DNA from: Rhipicephalus microplus
Taxonomy: Eukaryota > Arthropoda > Arachnida > Ixodida > Ixodidae
Length of the DNA stretch: 64,000 nt
Assembly: GCF_043290135.1 (NCBI RefSeq)
Contig: NC_134710.1
Location: forward strand, 203,258,192 to 203,322,191
Direction: 5' to 3'
The notes below the pieces were generated by a model, which saw only the letters and a program-made list of their open reading frames with translations, did no database searches and had not been told where the DNA came from. The number at the start of each line of letters is the position of its first letter. Position 1 is the stretch's first letter. The translations under genes and the position numbers were made by a program. Shown here in pieces: positions 1 through 9,431 of the stretch.

Positions 1-7
1 TATCTAT

Positions 8-148
8 TGTAATGAAGAGAAAACAGACAACATCCGATCTTGGGCCAGCTATTCTTATTCTGCCCTTCGTCTTTCTCTGCTTCTTCCAGCTAGCTCCTCG
101 CACCCGGAGCCCCGATTCTGCTGCTCTTAGTCATCAGTGCTCATCACA
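8..148 (-). repeat. 3' LTR of gag-only element (copy A)
   Basis: This 141-bp repeat pairs with 2531-2671, at about 89% identity by eye. Its minus-strand termini are TG and CA. No clear polypurine tract is visible on its internal side. Confidence 0.7.
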
Positions 149-1426
149 CTCGGCCATGACTGCGAGTGCGTGGAGCTGCCGACAGTGCCTCATGTGGGCG
201 CGGTTGGCTGCATCGTGGTGGTCGGACTCTTCCACGCTTGAACTCCGTCTGAAAATATTTTAGGGCAAAATCCAGTGCCGGCATTGAATGTGTCGCCGTG
301 GTCATTTGAAATGTCGGTTAAGACGCCGAGGTTTGCTGAGGTTTGGCATAAACTTTGGCCGATAGCGACTCTGGGTTACAACTTTCTGTTGCGGTGGTCT
401 ATAACCGCGGCCATGTTGGGACGCTTCCAGTGCGTTTTCCATCGGGTGGAATAAGTTCTGTCGCTGCGGTTGATCTCGTCCAAGGTTCGACGTGTTCGGA
501 GGACTTGGTGAAAACAGTTCTGGCGGGTGCAATTGACTTCCTCGCCTGGGCCGGACTCGTCTAGGCTGTGACTGCACGCTGAGGCTGTATTTGTTGCCTT
601 GGTCAGCCACAGTGTCGTTGTTGACGTTGGGCATTGGCATTCGCTCGCACCTTGGTGGATGAAGACTCGGGGTATGAAACTGGTTGCACCTCTGTGGTCT
701 GTCTTTACGACGCTGTAACATGGTGTAGAGATTTGGTGGGCGACAGTGGGTGTGTTTGAGCAGTCGTTGCTTGATGAGTAGACATTCAGGTCACCTGAGT
801 GGGGTGGTGGGATTTTTATGCGCATTTGAATGCCGAGCCGGAAAATGCTTGCGCAACAGAGGGTGAGTGTGAGCACTCACAGGCCACTGGACACAATCAT
901 GATGTGACGTGCCCGCAACTTCCTTGCTGTTATCGCTCTTGTTTTGACCGAGCTGGTCATGGCCTGAACAATCAGGGGCGATTTCCCTGGTGACGACTTC
1001 ATGGGGGTCTGCGCGACGTTCAGGTTGTACGTAGGGAGTCAGAATGGCGTGCTTATCATCGTCGGCAAGATCGCACATCATGTTGCCAGAAAGGCCTATG
1101 CTGGCTCTCTCTGCCTGGAACGCAACGATGTAGCTCACACGCTCGGCGGATGACTGCAGATGTGGTACACACTGGTCGAAGATTGTCTCCTTGCTATCCA
1201 CGGTTGTCTCCGACAGCTCCGTCTTGAAAATGGTGTTGTTTGCTGGCACGGAAGTTCGTGAGATGGGGCCCGGTGTGGAACCTGACATCGGAAGTGCGAC
1301 GCCTGCCTTGGAGCCTGTTTCAGTGTACCCTGTAGAGCGTTCAGCCAAGAGGTCATCAAAGCTTATGCAGGGTACAGCTGCACATTCGGGATGGTTCAGT
1401 GTGAGATGTCGTTTGAGTAACGGCTT

Positions 1427-2238
1427 TCACGAGGCCCGTCTTCGATAGTGGTTGAGCTGAGCTGAACTTGAATTGGACGACGGCAAAGAATCTGAAAGCT
1501 CAAGTGAACTGCAACGCATGACTGCAACCTGGAGGCGGAAACCCGCCTGCGCCTTATCCTCGGTAGTCGTCAGGTTGAACTGGGTGGTGGAAGGGAGATC
1601 GGAGAGTGTCCGGCCGAAAGCAGCTATGAGCTTGGAGCTCCACTCCATCCAGGACTGCTGCTTGAAGCCTTCATACCGGTGCCATGCCAGTGCACCTTCC
1701 CGGAGACGGTCTACAGCCACGGTGCATTTTTATATTCTGTACAGGCCTCGCGCATTGCTATCGCGTTGACGGTTGCCACCCAGCTGTTGGCGTCCTTCCG
1801 GACTCCATGGAGTTCCGGTAGTTCGCGGACGGCTGATGATTGTGAGGTGGCAGATGGCAACGCAGAGATCACCAACGCTATGCAGTCGAGCTGGTGTGAG
1901 AGCTCGATGAGAAAAGACCGAAGCTCCCTGCGTTGCTCCGGTTTGCTTGCCTCAAGGTCGTGTGAGGCAGCTACATCCAACACTGTGTTAATGTCACACA
2001 ATGCTGGCAACATTGTAGGAGCGCGCTCACAGATAGATGCTGTAAGTTCGTTAGTCTCGACGTGGAGTAATGCGATGGTTCGCCGCAGGTCCACGGCGCT
2101 GTCGGGTGTGAAGGCCGAAGAGTCAGTGATCGCGCTCTTCAAGTAAGTAGCGGCTGCACCACTTACGCCAGCGAGATTGCGAGCATGGAAGCCTGGACGG
2201 CGTTCAGTGGCGGCTCGTGTGTTGGAAGAGTACTGCAA
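1427..2238 (-). pseudogene. decayed gag-like reading frame of the short LTR element (copy A)
   Basis: Two minus-strand open stretches, 1711-2238 (175 codons) and 1427-1720 (97 codons), overlap in different frames. Together they look like one frameshifted gag. The downstream part has a capsid-like pattern: an AVDRLREGALAWHRYEG motif followed by a WSSKLIAAFG segment, as in Ty3/gypsy capsids. The upstream part has a DANSWVATVNAIA segment, which in related gags sits just before that motif. No zinc knuckle is convincing further downstream (302-1348), although long open stretches continue there. Gag assignment is by motif pattern only. Confidence 0.5.
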
Positions 2239-2530
2239 TGGGAATGAAGGCCGTGGGAAACGTGAGCGGCATTCCGAAGGGACAGGAGCCGGTGCGGATC
2301 TGTGGCGTGAAACGGTGGCAGTGTTTCAATCAGGTCATGGCCTAGAACCACAGGGGAGGCCTGGACACCATCCACAGGTGGTCTGAAGGGTTGCTGAAGC
2401 GGCGGGTGGGACCCCATTGCTAAGGAAGCGTGAACGGCGTTCCTTGATGGAGAAGCCCGCGCTGCCGAAGAACCACGAAGACACGTACCGGTGGCTTTCT
2501 GCAGAGGGTTCACTTGTCGGATAGCGCCAT

Positions 2531-2668
2531 TGTAATGAAGAAAAAAGAGACAACACCTGATCCTGGGCCAGCTGTTCTTATTCTGCACATCGTGTTCCTC
2601 TGCTTCTTCCAGCTAGCTTCTCGCACCCAGAGCCCCGATTCCGCTGGTCTTAGTCATCAGGGCTTATC

Positions 2669-2671
<3 letters not shown>
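2531..2671 (-). repeat. 5' LTR of gag-only element (copy A)
   Basis: This 141-bp repeat matches 8-148. On the minus strand it runs from TGTGATAAGC to TTCATTACA and is followed by the putative primer binding site. Its outer edge (2672) touches the TA microsatellite directly. Confidence 0.7.

Positions 2672-2708
<37 letters not shown>
2672..2708. repeat. (TA)n microsatellite
   Basis: A 37-bp uninterrupted AT/TA tract. The matching tract in copy B (42566-42594) is 8 bp shorter, one of the few differences between the two block copies. Confidence 0.97.
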
Positions 2709-2711
<3 letters not shown>

Positions 2712-2867
2712 GGAGTAATAATTCAATGGGCCAGTTAGTCTTCGTGAAGGTATGGGATATGGCACAACGGGAGCGTTGTCAACAAGGATAAATATATTTA
2801 TTTCCGAATAGTTTCGGGAGAGGTCCTCCCTTCATCAGGGGATGAGTGATGCGTATAATGAGTATCA
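2709..2867 (-). mobile_element. Penelope-like element tail fragment (copy A)
   Basis: On the minus strand this stretch contains CTGATGA, a 5-bp hairpin with a 5-nt loop, GAAA, and then an AATAAA signal within about 20 nt. Short blocks of this form occur at the ends of Penelope-like retroelements, whose terminal repeats are known to carry hammerhead motifs. No coding sequence is present. Assignment to Penelope-like elements is inference from this pattern and from the better-supported Penelope-like tails at 24685-25425. Confidence 0.4.
2812..2838 (-). ncRNA. hammerhead-like core motif, probably degenerate
   Basis: The minus strand shows CTGATGA (2838-2832), one extra A (2831), GGGAG-GACCT-CTCCC forming a 5-bp stem II (2830-2816), and GAAA (2815-2812). 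These are the invariant core boxes of a hammerhead ribozyme in the right order. Two things argue against activity: the extra A between the first box and stem II, and the lack of a convincing complementary stem I around CTGATGA and a downstream cleavage triplet. Confidence 0.35.
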
Positions 2868-2975
2868 TTCTATCATTACTGGTGGGGTGTAATCTGGGTT
2901 ACTGCTAGTTCTTACGGCCTTAATACTATAAGAACTAGCAGTAGCCCAGATTACACCCTACCAGTAATGATAGAA
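2868..2975. repeat. inverted repeat at the 5' end of the RTE insertion (copy A)
   Basis: Left arm 2868-2914 and right arm 2929-2975 are 47 nt each, with two mismatches (both G:T-compatible) and a 14-nt loop. The right arm runs into the RTE reading frame, so the first bases of the truncated retrotransposon have been copied back in reverse orientation. Confidence 0.85.
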
Positions 2976-4500
2976 GAAGTCAGGAAAGCTTCGGAGAGCA
3001 TGCAAAGGGGCAAAGCTGCTGGTGAGGATCAGGTAACATCAGATCTGCTGAAAGATGGAGGACAGATTGTGTTAGAAAAACTAGCCACCCTGTTTACGAG
3101 GTGTCTCCTGACGGGAAGAGTACCAGAGTCTTGGAAGAACGCTAACATCATCTTAATACATAAGAAAGGAGATGACAAGGACTTGAAGAATTACAGGCCG
3201 ATCAGCTTGCTCTCTGTAGTATACAAGCTATTTACAAAGGTAATTGCTAACAGAGTAAAGAAAACATTAGAATTCAATCAACCAAAGGAACAAGCAGGAT
3301 TTCGAACAGGCTACTCAACAATTGACCACATTCATACTATCAATCAGGTAATAGAGAAATGCTCAGAGTATAACCAACCCCTATACATAGCCTTCATAGA
3401 TTACGAGAAAGCGTTTGATTCAGTAGAAATATCAGCCGTCATGCAAACACTGCGGAATCAGGGCCTAGATGAAGTATATATAAACATTCTGGAAGAAATC
3501 TACAGGGGATCAACTGCTACCATAGTGCTTCATAAAGAAAGCAACAGAATACCAATCAAGAAGGGTGTAAGGCAGGGGGACACAATTTCCCCAATGCTAT
3601 TTACCGCGTGCTTACAGGAGGTTTTCAGAAGCCTAGAATGGGAACAGTTAGGGATAAGAGTCAATGGAGAATACCTTAGTAACCTGCGCTTCGCCGATGA
3701 CATTGCATTGCTGAGTAACTCGGGGGACGAATTGCAACTCATGATTACGGAGCTAGACAAGGAGAGCAGAAAGGTGGGTCTTAAAATTAATCTGCAGAAA
3801 ACGAAAGTAATGTACAACAACCTCGGCAAGGAGCAGCGCTTCGAGATAAGTAATAGTGCACTTGAAGTTGTAAAAGACTATGTCTACTTAGGGCAGGTAA
3901 TAACCGCAGAGCCGAACCACGAGATTGAAGTAACTAGAAGAATAAGAATGGGGTGGAGCACATTTGGCAAGCACTCTCAAATTATGACAGGTAGTTTGCC
4001 ACTATCCCTCAAGAGGAAGGTATATAACAGCTGTATCTTGCCGGTACTTAGCTACGGAGCAGAAACCTGGAGACTTACAAAGAGGGTTCAGCTTAAATTG
4101 AGGACGACGCAGCGAGCAATGGAAAGAAAAATGGTAGGTGTAACCTTAAGAGACCAGAAGAGAGCAGAGTGGATTAGGGAACAAACGGGGGTTAAGGATA
4201 TCATAGCTGAAATCAAGAAGAAGAAATGGACATGGGCAGGGCATGTAGCGCGTAGACAGGATAACCGCTGGTCATTAAGGGTAACTGACTGGATTCCCAG
4301 AGAAGGGAAGCGGGTTAGGGGGAGACAGAAGGTTAGGTGGGCAGATGAGATTAAGAAGTTTGCGGGTATAAATTGGCAGCAGCAAGCACAGGACCGGGTT
4401 AACTGGCGGAACATGGGAGAGGCCTTTGTCCTGCAGTGGACGTAGTCAGGCTGATGATGATGATGATGATGATGATGATAATGATGATGATGATAATGAG
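2929..4500 (+). mobile_element. 5'-truncated RTE-type non-LTR retrotransposon (copy A)
   Basis: The element holds reverse transcriptase coding sequence and ends, a few bases after the stop codon, in a (TGA/GAT)n tail at about 4452-4500. An almost absent 3' UTR with a short tandem-repeat tail is typical of the RTE clade. The endonuclease that should precede the polymerase is missing, so this is a 5'-truncated insertion. It begins with the 47-nt inverted repeat described separately. Confidence 0.85.
2967..4445 (+). CDS. reverse transcriptase of RTE-type retrotransposon, endonuclease missing (copy A)
   Basis: An uninterrupted 492-codon frame. RNA-directed DNA polymerase motifs in order are: LKNYRPISLLS (around residue 73), IDYEKAFDS (143-151), KKGVRQGDTISPMLF (about 199), the catalytic LRFADDIALLS (about 240), and a conserved C-terminal region with YNSCILPVLSYGAETW and WAGHVARR motifs typical of RTE and related LINEs. 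The product would normally copy element RNA at a nicked target site. The N-terminal endonuclease is absent, and the first ATG simply lies near the truncation point, so this is not a complete protein. The intact frame suggests a fairly young insertion. Confidence 0.9.
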   Translation: MIEEVRKASESMQRGKAAGEDQVTSDLLKDGGQIVLEKLATLFTRCLLTGRVPESWKNANIILIHKKGDDKDLKNYRPISLLSVVYKLFTKVIANRVKKTLEFNQPKEQAGFRTGYSTIDHIHTINQVIEKCSEYNQPLYIAFIDYEKAFDSVEISAVMQTLRNQGLDEVYINILEEIYRGSTATIVLHKESNRIPIKKGVRQGDTISPMLFTACLQEVFRSLEWEQLGIRVNGEYLSNLRFADDIALLSNSGDELQLMITELDKESRKVGLKINLQKTKVMYNNLGKEQRFEISNSALEVVKDYVYLGQVITAEPNHEIEVTRRIRMGWSTFGKHSQIMTGSLPLSLKRKVYNSCILPVLSYGAETWRLTKRVQLKLRTTQRAMERKMVGVTLRDQKRAEWIREQTGVKDIIAEIKKKKWTWAGHVARRQDNRWSLRVTDWIPREGKRVRGRQKVRWADEIKKFAGINWQQQAQDRVNWRNMGEAFVLQWT

Positions 4501-4546
4501 TATAATGAGTATGGACATGGTACTGCGTGCTCTCAAATGAGTGATT

Positions 4547-5430
4547 TGTTCGTGTTACCTTGAAGACATAGTTCTTTTTGGACTCACTTTTGCTGAGCAC
4601 ATCCACCGACTTGACGCTGTTTTAACATGCCTTGAACAAGCTGTCCTTACCCTGAGCTCCAAGAAATGTCACTTCGGTCAGCGAGAAACACTTGTACTTT
4701 GTCATCTTGCAGACAAACAAGGTGTGTGCCCAGACTCTCAGAAGGTTGCTGCACCCAGCTGTTTAAAATAACCACGGTCATAACGCGAACTAAAGAGTTT
4801 TCTGGGTCTCTGCTCATATTTCTGCCGATTCGTGCCCAAGTTTGCTGATTCTGCCTACCCAATGACTTCACTGCTTTGCAAAGATAAAGATTTCATCTAG
4901 ACAGCGGAGTGTAATGCCTTGTTTTGTGAACCCTGAATCACTCTTCACATCTGGACCCATAGTGCGCCATTTCGACCCATCTGCCACGATAGAAGTGCAC
5001 ACCAACGCGAGTCGCATTGGGCTCGGCGCCGTGCTCATCCAGCGCTTCGTTGGCGCCGAGCATGTCATCGCCTACACCAGTCGTTCGTTGAGCAAGACAG
5101 AGAAGAATTACCCCGTTACTGAACAAGAGTGCTTTGCTGTGGTTTTCGCTGTGCAAAAGTTGCGTCCATATGTCTACAGGCGGCACTTCACGATCATGAC
5201 TGACACCATTCACTATGTTGGTTGGTTGGCCTCTGTAACACTTCTGGTCACCTCACGCGATGGGTGCTACGTTTGCAGGAATGGAACTTTACAAAAGGCT
5301 ACAAGAGCGGCCACCATCATGCAGGCGCTGACTGTCTCTCGAGGCTTCTCCTACCAACTACGCTATGTGACGGCGACAATTTTGACGTCTTTCTAGCTGC
5401 CATCAACGGTAGTGCTTTTTTCTGAACACA
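4547..5430 (+). pseudogene. Ty3/gypsy reverse transcriptase (3' part) and RNase H remnant
   Basis: It starts at the polymerase catalytic box, which reads YLED rather than the usual YLDD. It continues with the thumb-like HIHRLDAVLTCLEQ segment to about 4770. After a degenerate gap, 4914-5230 encodes an RNase H-like domain: HTNASRIGLGAVL (the usual HTDAS aspartate is N), SRSLSKTEKNYPVTEQECFAVV, and a TMTD-type segment. Frameshifts follow around 5225. Both catalytic changes and the breaks show that it is inactive. Confidence 0.8.
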
Positions 5431-5551
5431 CCACCTTCCGGGAAGAACAGCGGAACGACCGTAGCTTGGATGACCTCTCTGACTCAGCCGCTCAGCCGAT
5501 AGGTAGCCATGGCTTCATCGTCCGAAATGGCTTCCTTTACAAAAAAATTAC

Positions 5552-6640
5552 GTGGCTGATGATGCCCTCCTTCTTTTAGTGGTCCCCATGAATTGTAGAA
5601 CCCACGTGTTCAATGCTATGCACGACGACACATCAGCGGGGCACCTCGGAATTGCCAAAACGTACCACCGCCTGCTGGCTCGATTCTACCGGGCTACCAT
5701 GCAACGCAGTACAGAAAAGTATATGGCCAGTTGTGATAAATGCCAGCAATCCAAGCGACCAAGTAATACCCCGCTTGGTCTCCTCCGCCTCTTGACGTCA
5801 CCCTCACCTCCTTTCGAAATAGTTGGAGTGGATATTCTTACTCTATTTCTGCGCTCATTCAACAACAACCATTGGAATATAGTCTGCGTCGACCACATGA
5901 CACGTTATAAAGAAACCAAAGTGCTACCAACAGCCGTAATGAGGTTCCTCCTCTCTTCTGTGATGCGGCGCCATGAACCACCTCAGATTATTCTGAGTGA
6001 TCATGGTCGACAGTTCGTAGCCGATGTTGTAGAAGAACTCTTTCGTCTGTGTGCTCGCCAGTTTTGCCACACGACCCCATTTCACCCGCAGACAAATGGT
6101 CTCGTCGAGCGCACCAACAGAACATTTACCAACATGCTTGTGATGTACGTTGACTCCTGGCACGAAAACTGGGATGACATCTTGCCATTTATCACTTACG
6201 CCTATAACACGGCAAAGCATGAAACCTCTAGGTACAGTCCATTCTATCTTTTTCATCTCGGACCACCCCTCCATTTTCTTGACACCATTCAGTCTTTTCA
6301 TGCGCATGAGAACTCTTCCATTGCCCAGACTCTGCCGCACAGAGGAAGCACGTCGCCTAGCTCAGCTTCATACTTTGGCATCCCAAGACCGCTCCAAGTT
6401 CACCTATGATTCACACAACAAGAACGTGTCGTATAAAAAAGGAGAAAAAGTATGGCTCCGGACACCCTTTCGCAAGCTTGGCCAGTACCAGTAGTTCCTG
6501 TCTCGTTACACCGGTCTTTTCGTCATCGTCGACAGCCTAATTGATGTGACATATTCAATCGCTCATTTCGTGCCTAGCGGCTACCGTTCTAGGCAGATGC
6601 AGCTTATTCACGTCGCCCGCCTAAAGCTCTTTCATACTCA
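5552..6640 (+). pseudogene. Ty3/gypsy integrase remnant
   Basis: The 285-codon frame 5552-6409 has a zinc-binding HHCC region (HDDTSAGHLG with CDKCQQ about 40 residues later). A catalytic core follows that keeps all three acidic positions: GVDIL, LSDHGRQF and the E in TNGLVERTNRT. A frame change occurs between 6150 and 6410. The C-terminal part continues in another frame to a stop at 6494 and then on to about 6640. Integrase normally joins element cDNA to the host chromosome. The shift and stop make this copy non-functional. Confidence 0.85.
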
Positions 6641-6671
6641 TAAATGACTCTCGCCTTGGGGGCTTCGTCTC

Positions 6672-6840
6672 GAGAAAGGGGGAGTGTTACGCTGAAGCAG
6701 CAACGTGTAAAAAAAGGAAGAGGACAATGAAGTGGTGCATTTGGAGTAGCTCGATGTCAGCGCGGCTACCCTTCACCATTCGTTCTTGAATAAACAGGCT
6801 TCATCGTAGAAATATTATTCCATATCATTTTCGGTATCCA
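6672..6840 (+). repeat. polypurine tract and 3' LTR start of Ty3/gypsy remnant 1
   Basis: GAGAAAGGGGGAG (6672-6684) precedes TGTTACGCTGAAG at 6685, the expected order of polypurine tract then LTR. AATAAA occurs about 105 nt into the LTR. No 5' LTR partner exists in the window, so the right boundary is approximate. Confidence 0.6.
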
Positions 6841-6964
6841 TACCGTTATTGAAATGAGCAGGGGATCTCAAAATTGAAGGCGACTAGATAGACAGATAGT
6901 TAGATTGACAGAAAGGCAAGCCCAAAATCGCCGAAGTTCGCTAAGAAATGATTCGCATTTAAAA

Positions 6965-7046
6965 TGTGACAACCACAACCGGGATTCGATCCCACAACCT
7001 GCGGATCAGCAGCCGAGTGCCTTAGGCACTAGGCCACCGCGTGGAG
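6965..7046 (-). mobile_element. tick tRNA-derived SINE, 5' head only (copy A)
   Basis: The minus strand reads GCGGTGGCCTAGTGCC... with GGGATCGAATCCCGG, the Pol III A and B boxes that head the Ruka-type SINE. The body and tail are missing. A short (TAAA)n tract follows at about 7069-7091. Confidence 0.75.
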
Positions 7047-7494
7047 TTCAATACATAAAAAGTAAGTGAATAAATAAATAAATAAATAAATTAGAGCCAG
7101 AGACATTGACGGTGCGTTATAAAGAAGTGAAGCACAGTTTGAAGAGGATGAAACCACTCATCACTGACTCATTATCTGTGTGTTCTTCGCTCTCTGCATC
7201 TGGTGAAACACCTCTTCTGAAGCTTTTCAGAATACTACTTTCTCTCGCGCATCTACAATGTATCCACACAATTTGAGTACCAGGACACAAGGGTTTGTTT
7301 TAAAATGAAAGTGCTAATTATTTAGCAAAGGTGGCACTTTTGGTTCCAATCATTCTGGTTTTACCAATGACAAACTACCTTACAATTTCATGATTCCACA
7401 CCCTAAATTTCAGAGCTGCTTATCAGACCCTGTCTTGACAGCTTCTTCAGATTATAGGCACCTATTATTTCTCTTGAACATTGAGTTATCGCGG
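7047..7494. other. no recognised gene
   Basis: It contains a short (AAAT)n run near 7070 and otherwise unassigned sequence. It may be the non-coding upstream part of the decayed non-LTR element that follows. Confidence 0.5.
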
Positions 7495-7915
7495 TCGAGA
7501 AAAATGAAAGTGGCGATAACCAAACTCCGCTGCCGGGTTACTTCCCTCAACATTTACCTGCATAGAGCAAGTCAAGAGCTGTCTCCTCTGAGACTCTTCT
7601 CTAAGGAGGAGGAAACAATAAGTCATTATTTTTTATTCTGACGCTTGTACACATCACCGAGAAGAACATTCATAGCCCCACTTTTTCGAAACTTTGGTCT
7701 GGAAATATCTGAATCTGTTGTTCTGTTATTTGGCGCCTCTACTCTGGGCTACACTCTAAGTCAAATACTGGCTAAACTACACCTCGCCTCTTCTAGCTGG
7801 CTCCGTAGCCGTGTTGCAGAGAAACTGGCCCGATTTGAAGTGGCCTTCAGAATAGCCGGCACAAAGTTTAGCCTGGATTTTAGGTCAAAATTTTCCTCGC
7901 AGGATACGGCCTGTG
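7495..7915 (+). pseudogene. C-terminal remnant of a non-LTR retrotransposon (copy A)
   Basis: Two adjacent frames, 7390-7641 and 7645-7920, continue each other across a stop. The first has a TKLRCRVTSLNIYLHRA segment, then EEETISHYFLF. In arthropod LINEs this is the tail region with a CxxC...HxxxxC zinc-binding motif, and the cysteines are lost here. The second has RRTFIAPLFRNFGLEIS and LLFGASTLG, which follow it in such elements. No polymerase domain remains. I cannot name the clade with confidence. Confidence 0.55.
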
Positions 7916-8097
7916 GTTAGGCGTTACTTTCCGTAGGCGGCTGGCCCAGCATTGATGTGGTGGCGGAAAAAAGCAATACGTTACGCTTTTCAGGGAGGTT
8001 TCTTTTCAAAAATGCGGCTGATATTATGACTTAAGGTAATTAGACAACCATTAGAATCACAATGACTTAAATTTGCGAGACTAACACGCAAAGAACA

Positions 8098-8170
8098 GCC
8101 TTGGAATCGAACTCCGGGCCGCATGCACGTGAAGAATATGTCTTACCTATTGCACCACAGTGCCAGCACA
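8098..8170 (-). repeat. tRNA-like repeat fragment (copy A)
   Basis: The minus strand shows a B-box-like GGAGTTCGATTCC and an A-box-like GGTGCAATAGGTAAG, so this is a tRNA-derived repeat. A stable cloverleaf is not evident, so I do not call a tRNA gene. Confidence 0.45.
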
Positions 8171-9187
8171 TGACGGCAAGTCTTTTTGCGGAGTATATAT
8201 CTACCAAACTGGTTTTTTCAAACCGTCTTCGGAACCTTGAATTGTTTTTGTGCCAAGTGCATGCATTTGGTCACCGAATAGTTTGTAGGACTTCATAAAT
8301 TCGAGACAACGATGGTGAGCGCTTTCGGCTCTGACTTCGGTTCATGGTGTGTCGTTCCGCAAGAACAATTAACGTATGTTTGTGTGTCGTTTTAGTGCTT
8401 ACCCGTAAACTGCGGGTGTTTCGCCCACCGAAATCCGCGGACGAGGCTGTGTTTGGCTGTCGAAACCTGCGTATGTTTCTCGCACGTGCGTGTGCAGTGA
8501 GAAATTTGACTGATTTGTGTCCGGAGGTACAAGCGTGTCAGTGACAGCAGCCTATTCTCAGCTGTTTGAAGACAATGCGCTTTCGCACGTAAACATTGCA
8601 TGGGTATTTTAGCGTGCCTACTCTAACATTTGCATTTCGTACGCGTGAACTGCCGCGAGCTGCACGCTGGGGCAGCAGCACCTTTTTAGCATTTCAATGA
8701 TTACGTAATTCTGCAATTAGAATTTTTGCGCATTATTTTGCTATGTAAAGTGCTTTTTACTCATTTTCAGTCTTTAAGAGATCTTATTTATGGGGAGTGG
8801 CTACTCTTACCTTTATTTACCATCACATCGCTGTTCAAGTTAATGCCGAAACACGCGCCAAGGTCAAGTATGACGTACACATACTAGCGACGGACAGGCC
8901 GGTCTCGCTCGAAGTAAATATTGCCACTGCACATCTCTTTTGCGAATGACGGCGTGCAGTTGGGGTCAAGAAATGGTGCAGGACAAACCTCAAAATATTT
9001 ATTCTTGCTGCTAGCAGTTGCTCTTCAGAAAATGGGGATTTTATAGCCGGTACATTATGTCCACAGCAGTACACTGGTTGTTTTGGTCGTGGTTCACTGA
9101 TACAAATTCGTGCTGCAATATGATAACTGTACTTAATATTAAAAAAAGTGAGCAAATGTCGGGGACATACGCTCTCCGGCTGACTTC
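8171..9187. other. no recognised gene
   Basis: About 1 kb with several short open frames, none resembling a known family. I see no clear repeats, RNA genes or splice-framed exons in it. Confidence 0.5.
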
Positions 9188-9431
9188 GATTGATTGATTT
9201 ATGTGTGGGGTTCAACTTGCAAAATCCACCATATGATTATTAGAGACGCTGTAGTGAAAGGCTTCGGAAATTTCGACCACCTGGTGTTTTTCAACGTGCA
9301 CTCACACCTGAGCACACGGGCCTACATCATTTCCGCTTTCATCGGAAATGCAGCCGCAGCAGCTGGGATTCAAACCCACGACCTGCGGGTCAGCTGCCAA
9401 GTAGCTTAGCCACTAGACCACTGCGTCGGGG
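9188..9431 (-). mobile_element. tick tRNA-derived SINE, near full length (copy A)
   Basis: Ruka-type SINE on the minus strand. The tRNA-like head (A box near 9410, B box near 9370, with GGGTTTGAATCCC) is followed by the conserved body and the tail complementary to AACCCCACA near 9200. Full-length copies elsewhere in the window (23578-23812, 36807-37044) align along the whole unit. Confidence 0.9.

Larger units (their letters stand above)
8..2671 (-). mobile_element. gag-only LTR retroelement with 141-bp LTRs (copy A)
   Basis: Two 141-bp direct repeats (8-148 and 2531-2671) flank a 2.38 kb interior. Read on the minus strand each repeat begins TGTGAT and ends TTCATTACA, so it has the TG...CA ends of LTRs. 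They differ at about 16 of 141 positions, so the insertion is old. Just inside the 5' LTR the minus strand reads ATGGCGCTATCCGACAAG, a TGGCGC-type primer binding site common in arthropod Ty3/gypsy elements. The interior has gag-like sequence only, with no recognisable protease, polymerase or integrase. It is therefore probably a non-autonomous derivative. A (TA)n tract abuts the 5' LTR. Confidence 0.72.
4501..6840 (+). mobile_element. Ty3/gypsy remnant 1: 3' half of pol plus 3' LTR start (copy A)
   Basis: The remnant begins inside the reverse transcriptase catalytic region, directly after the RTE tail. It runs through RNase H and integrase to a purine-rich tract (about 6672-6684) followed by TGTTACGC at 6685, which looks like the 3' LTR start. 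An AATAAA lies at about 6788 inside that LTR. The gag, protease and first half of the polymerase are absent. The LTR's right end could not be placed. Confidence 0.8.

Noticed and set aside
791..1348. 185-codon minus-strand frame in the gag-only element
   Set aside because: No motif or codon pattern supports an independent protein. It is kept only as part of the decayed element.
2812..2838. Active hammerhead ribozyme
   Set aside because: The core boxes are present, but an extra base and no stem I or cleavage triplet could be confirmed, so it is reported only as hammerhead-like.
4088..4606. 172-codon histidine-rich minus-strand frame
   Set aside because: It is antisense to the RTE reverse transcriptase and its GAT tail, which explains the histidines.
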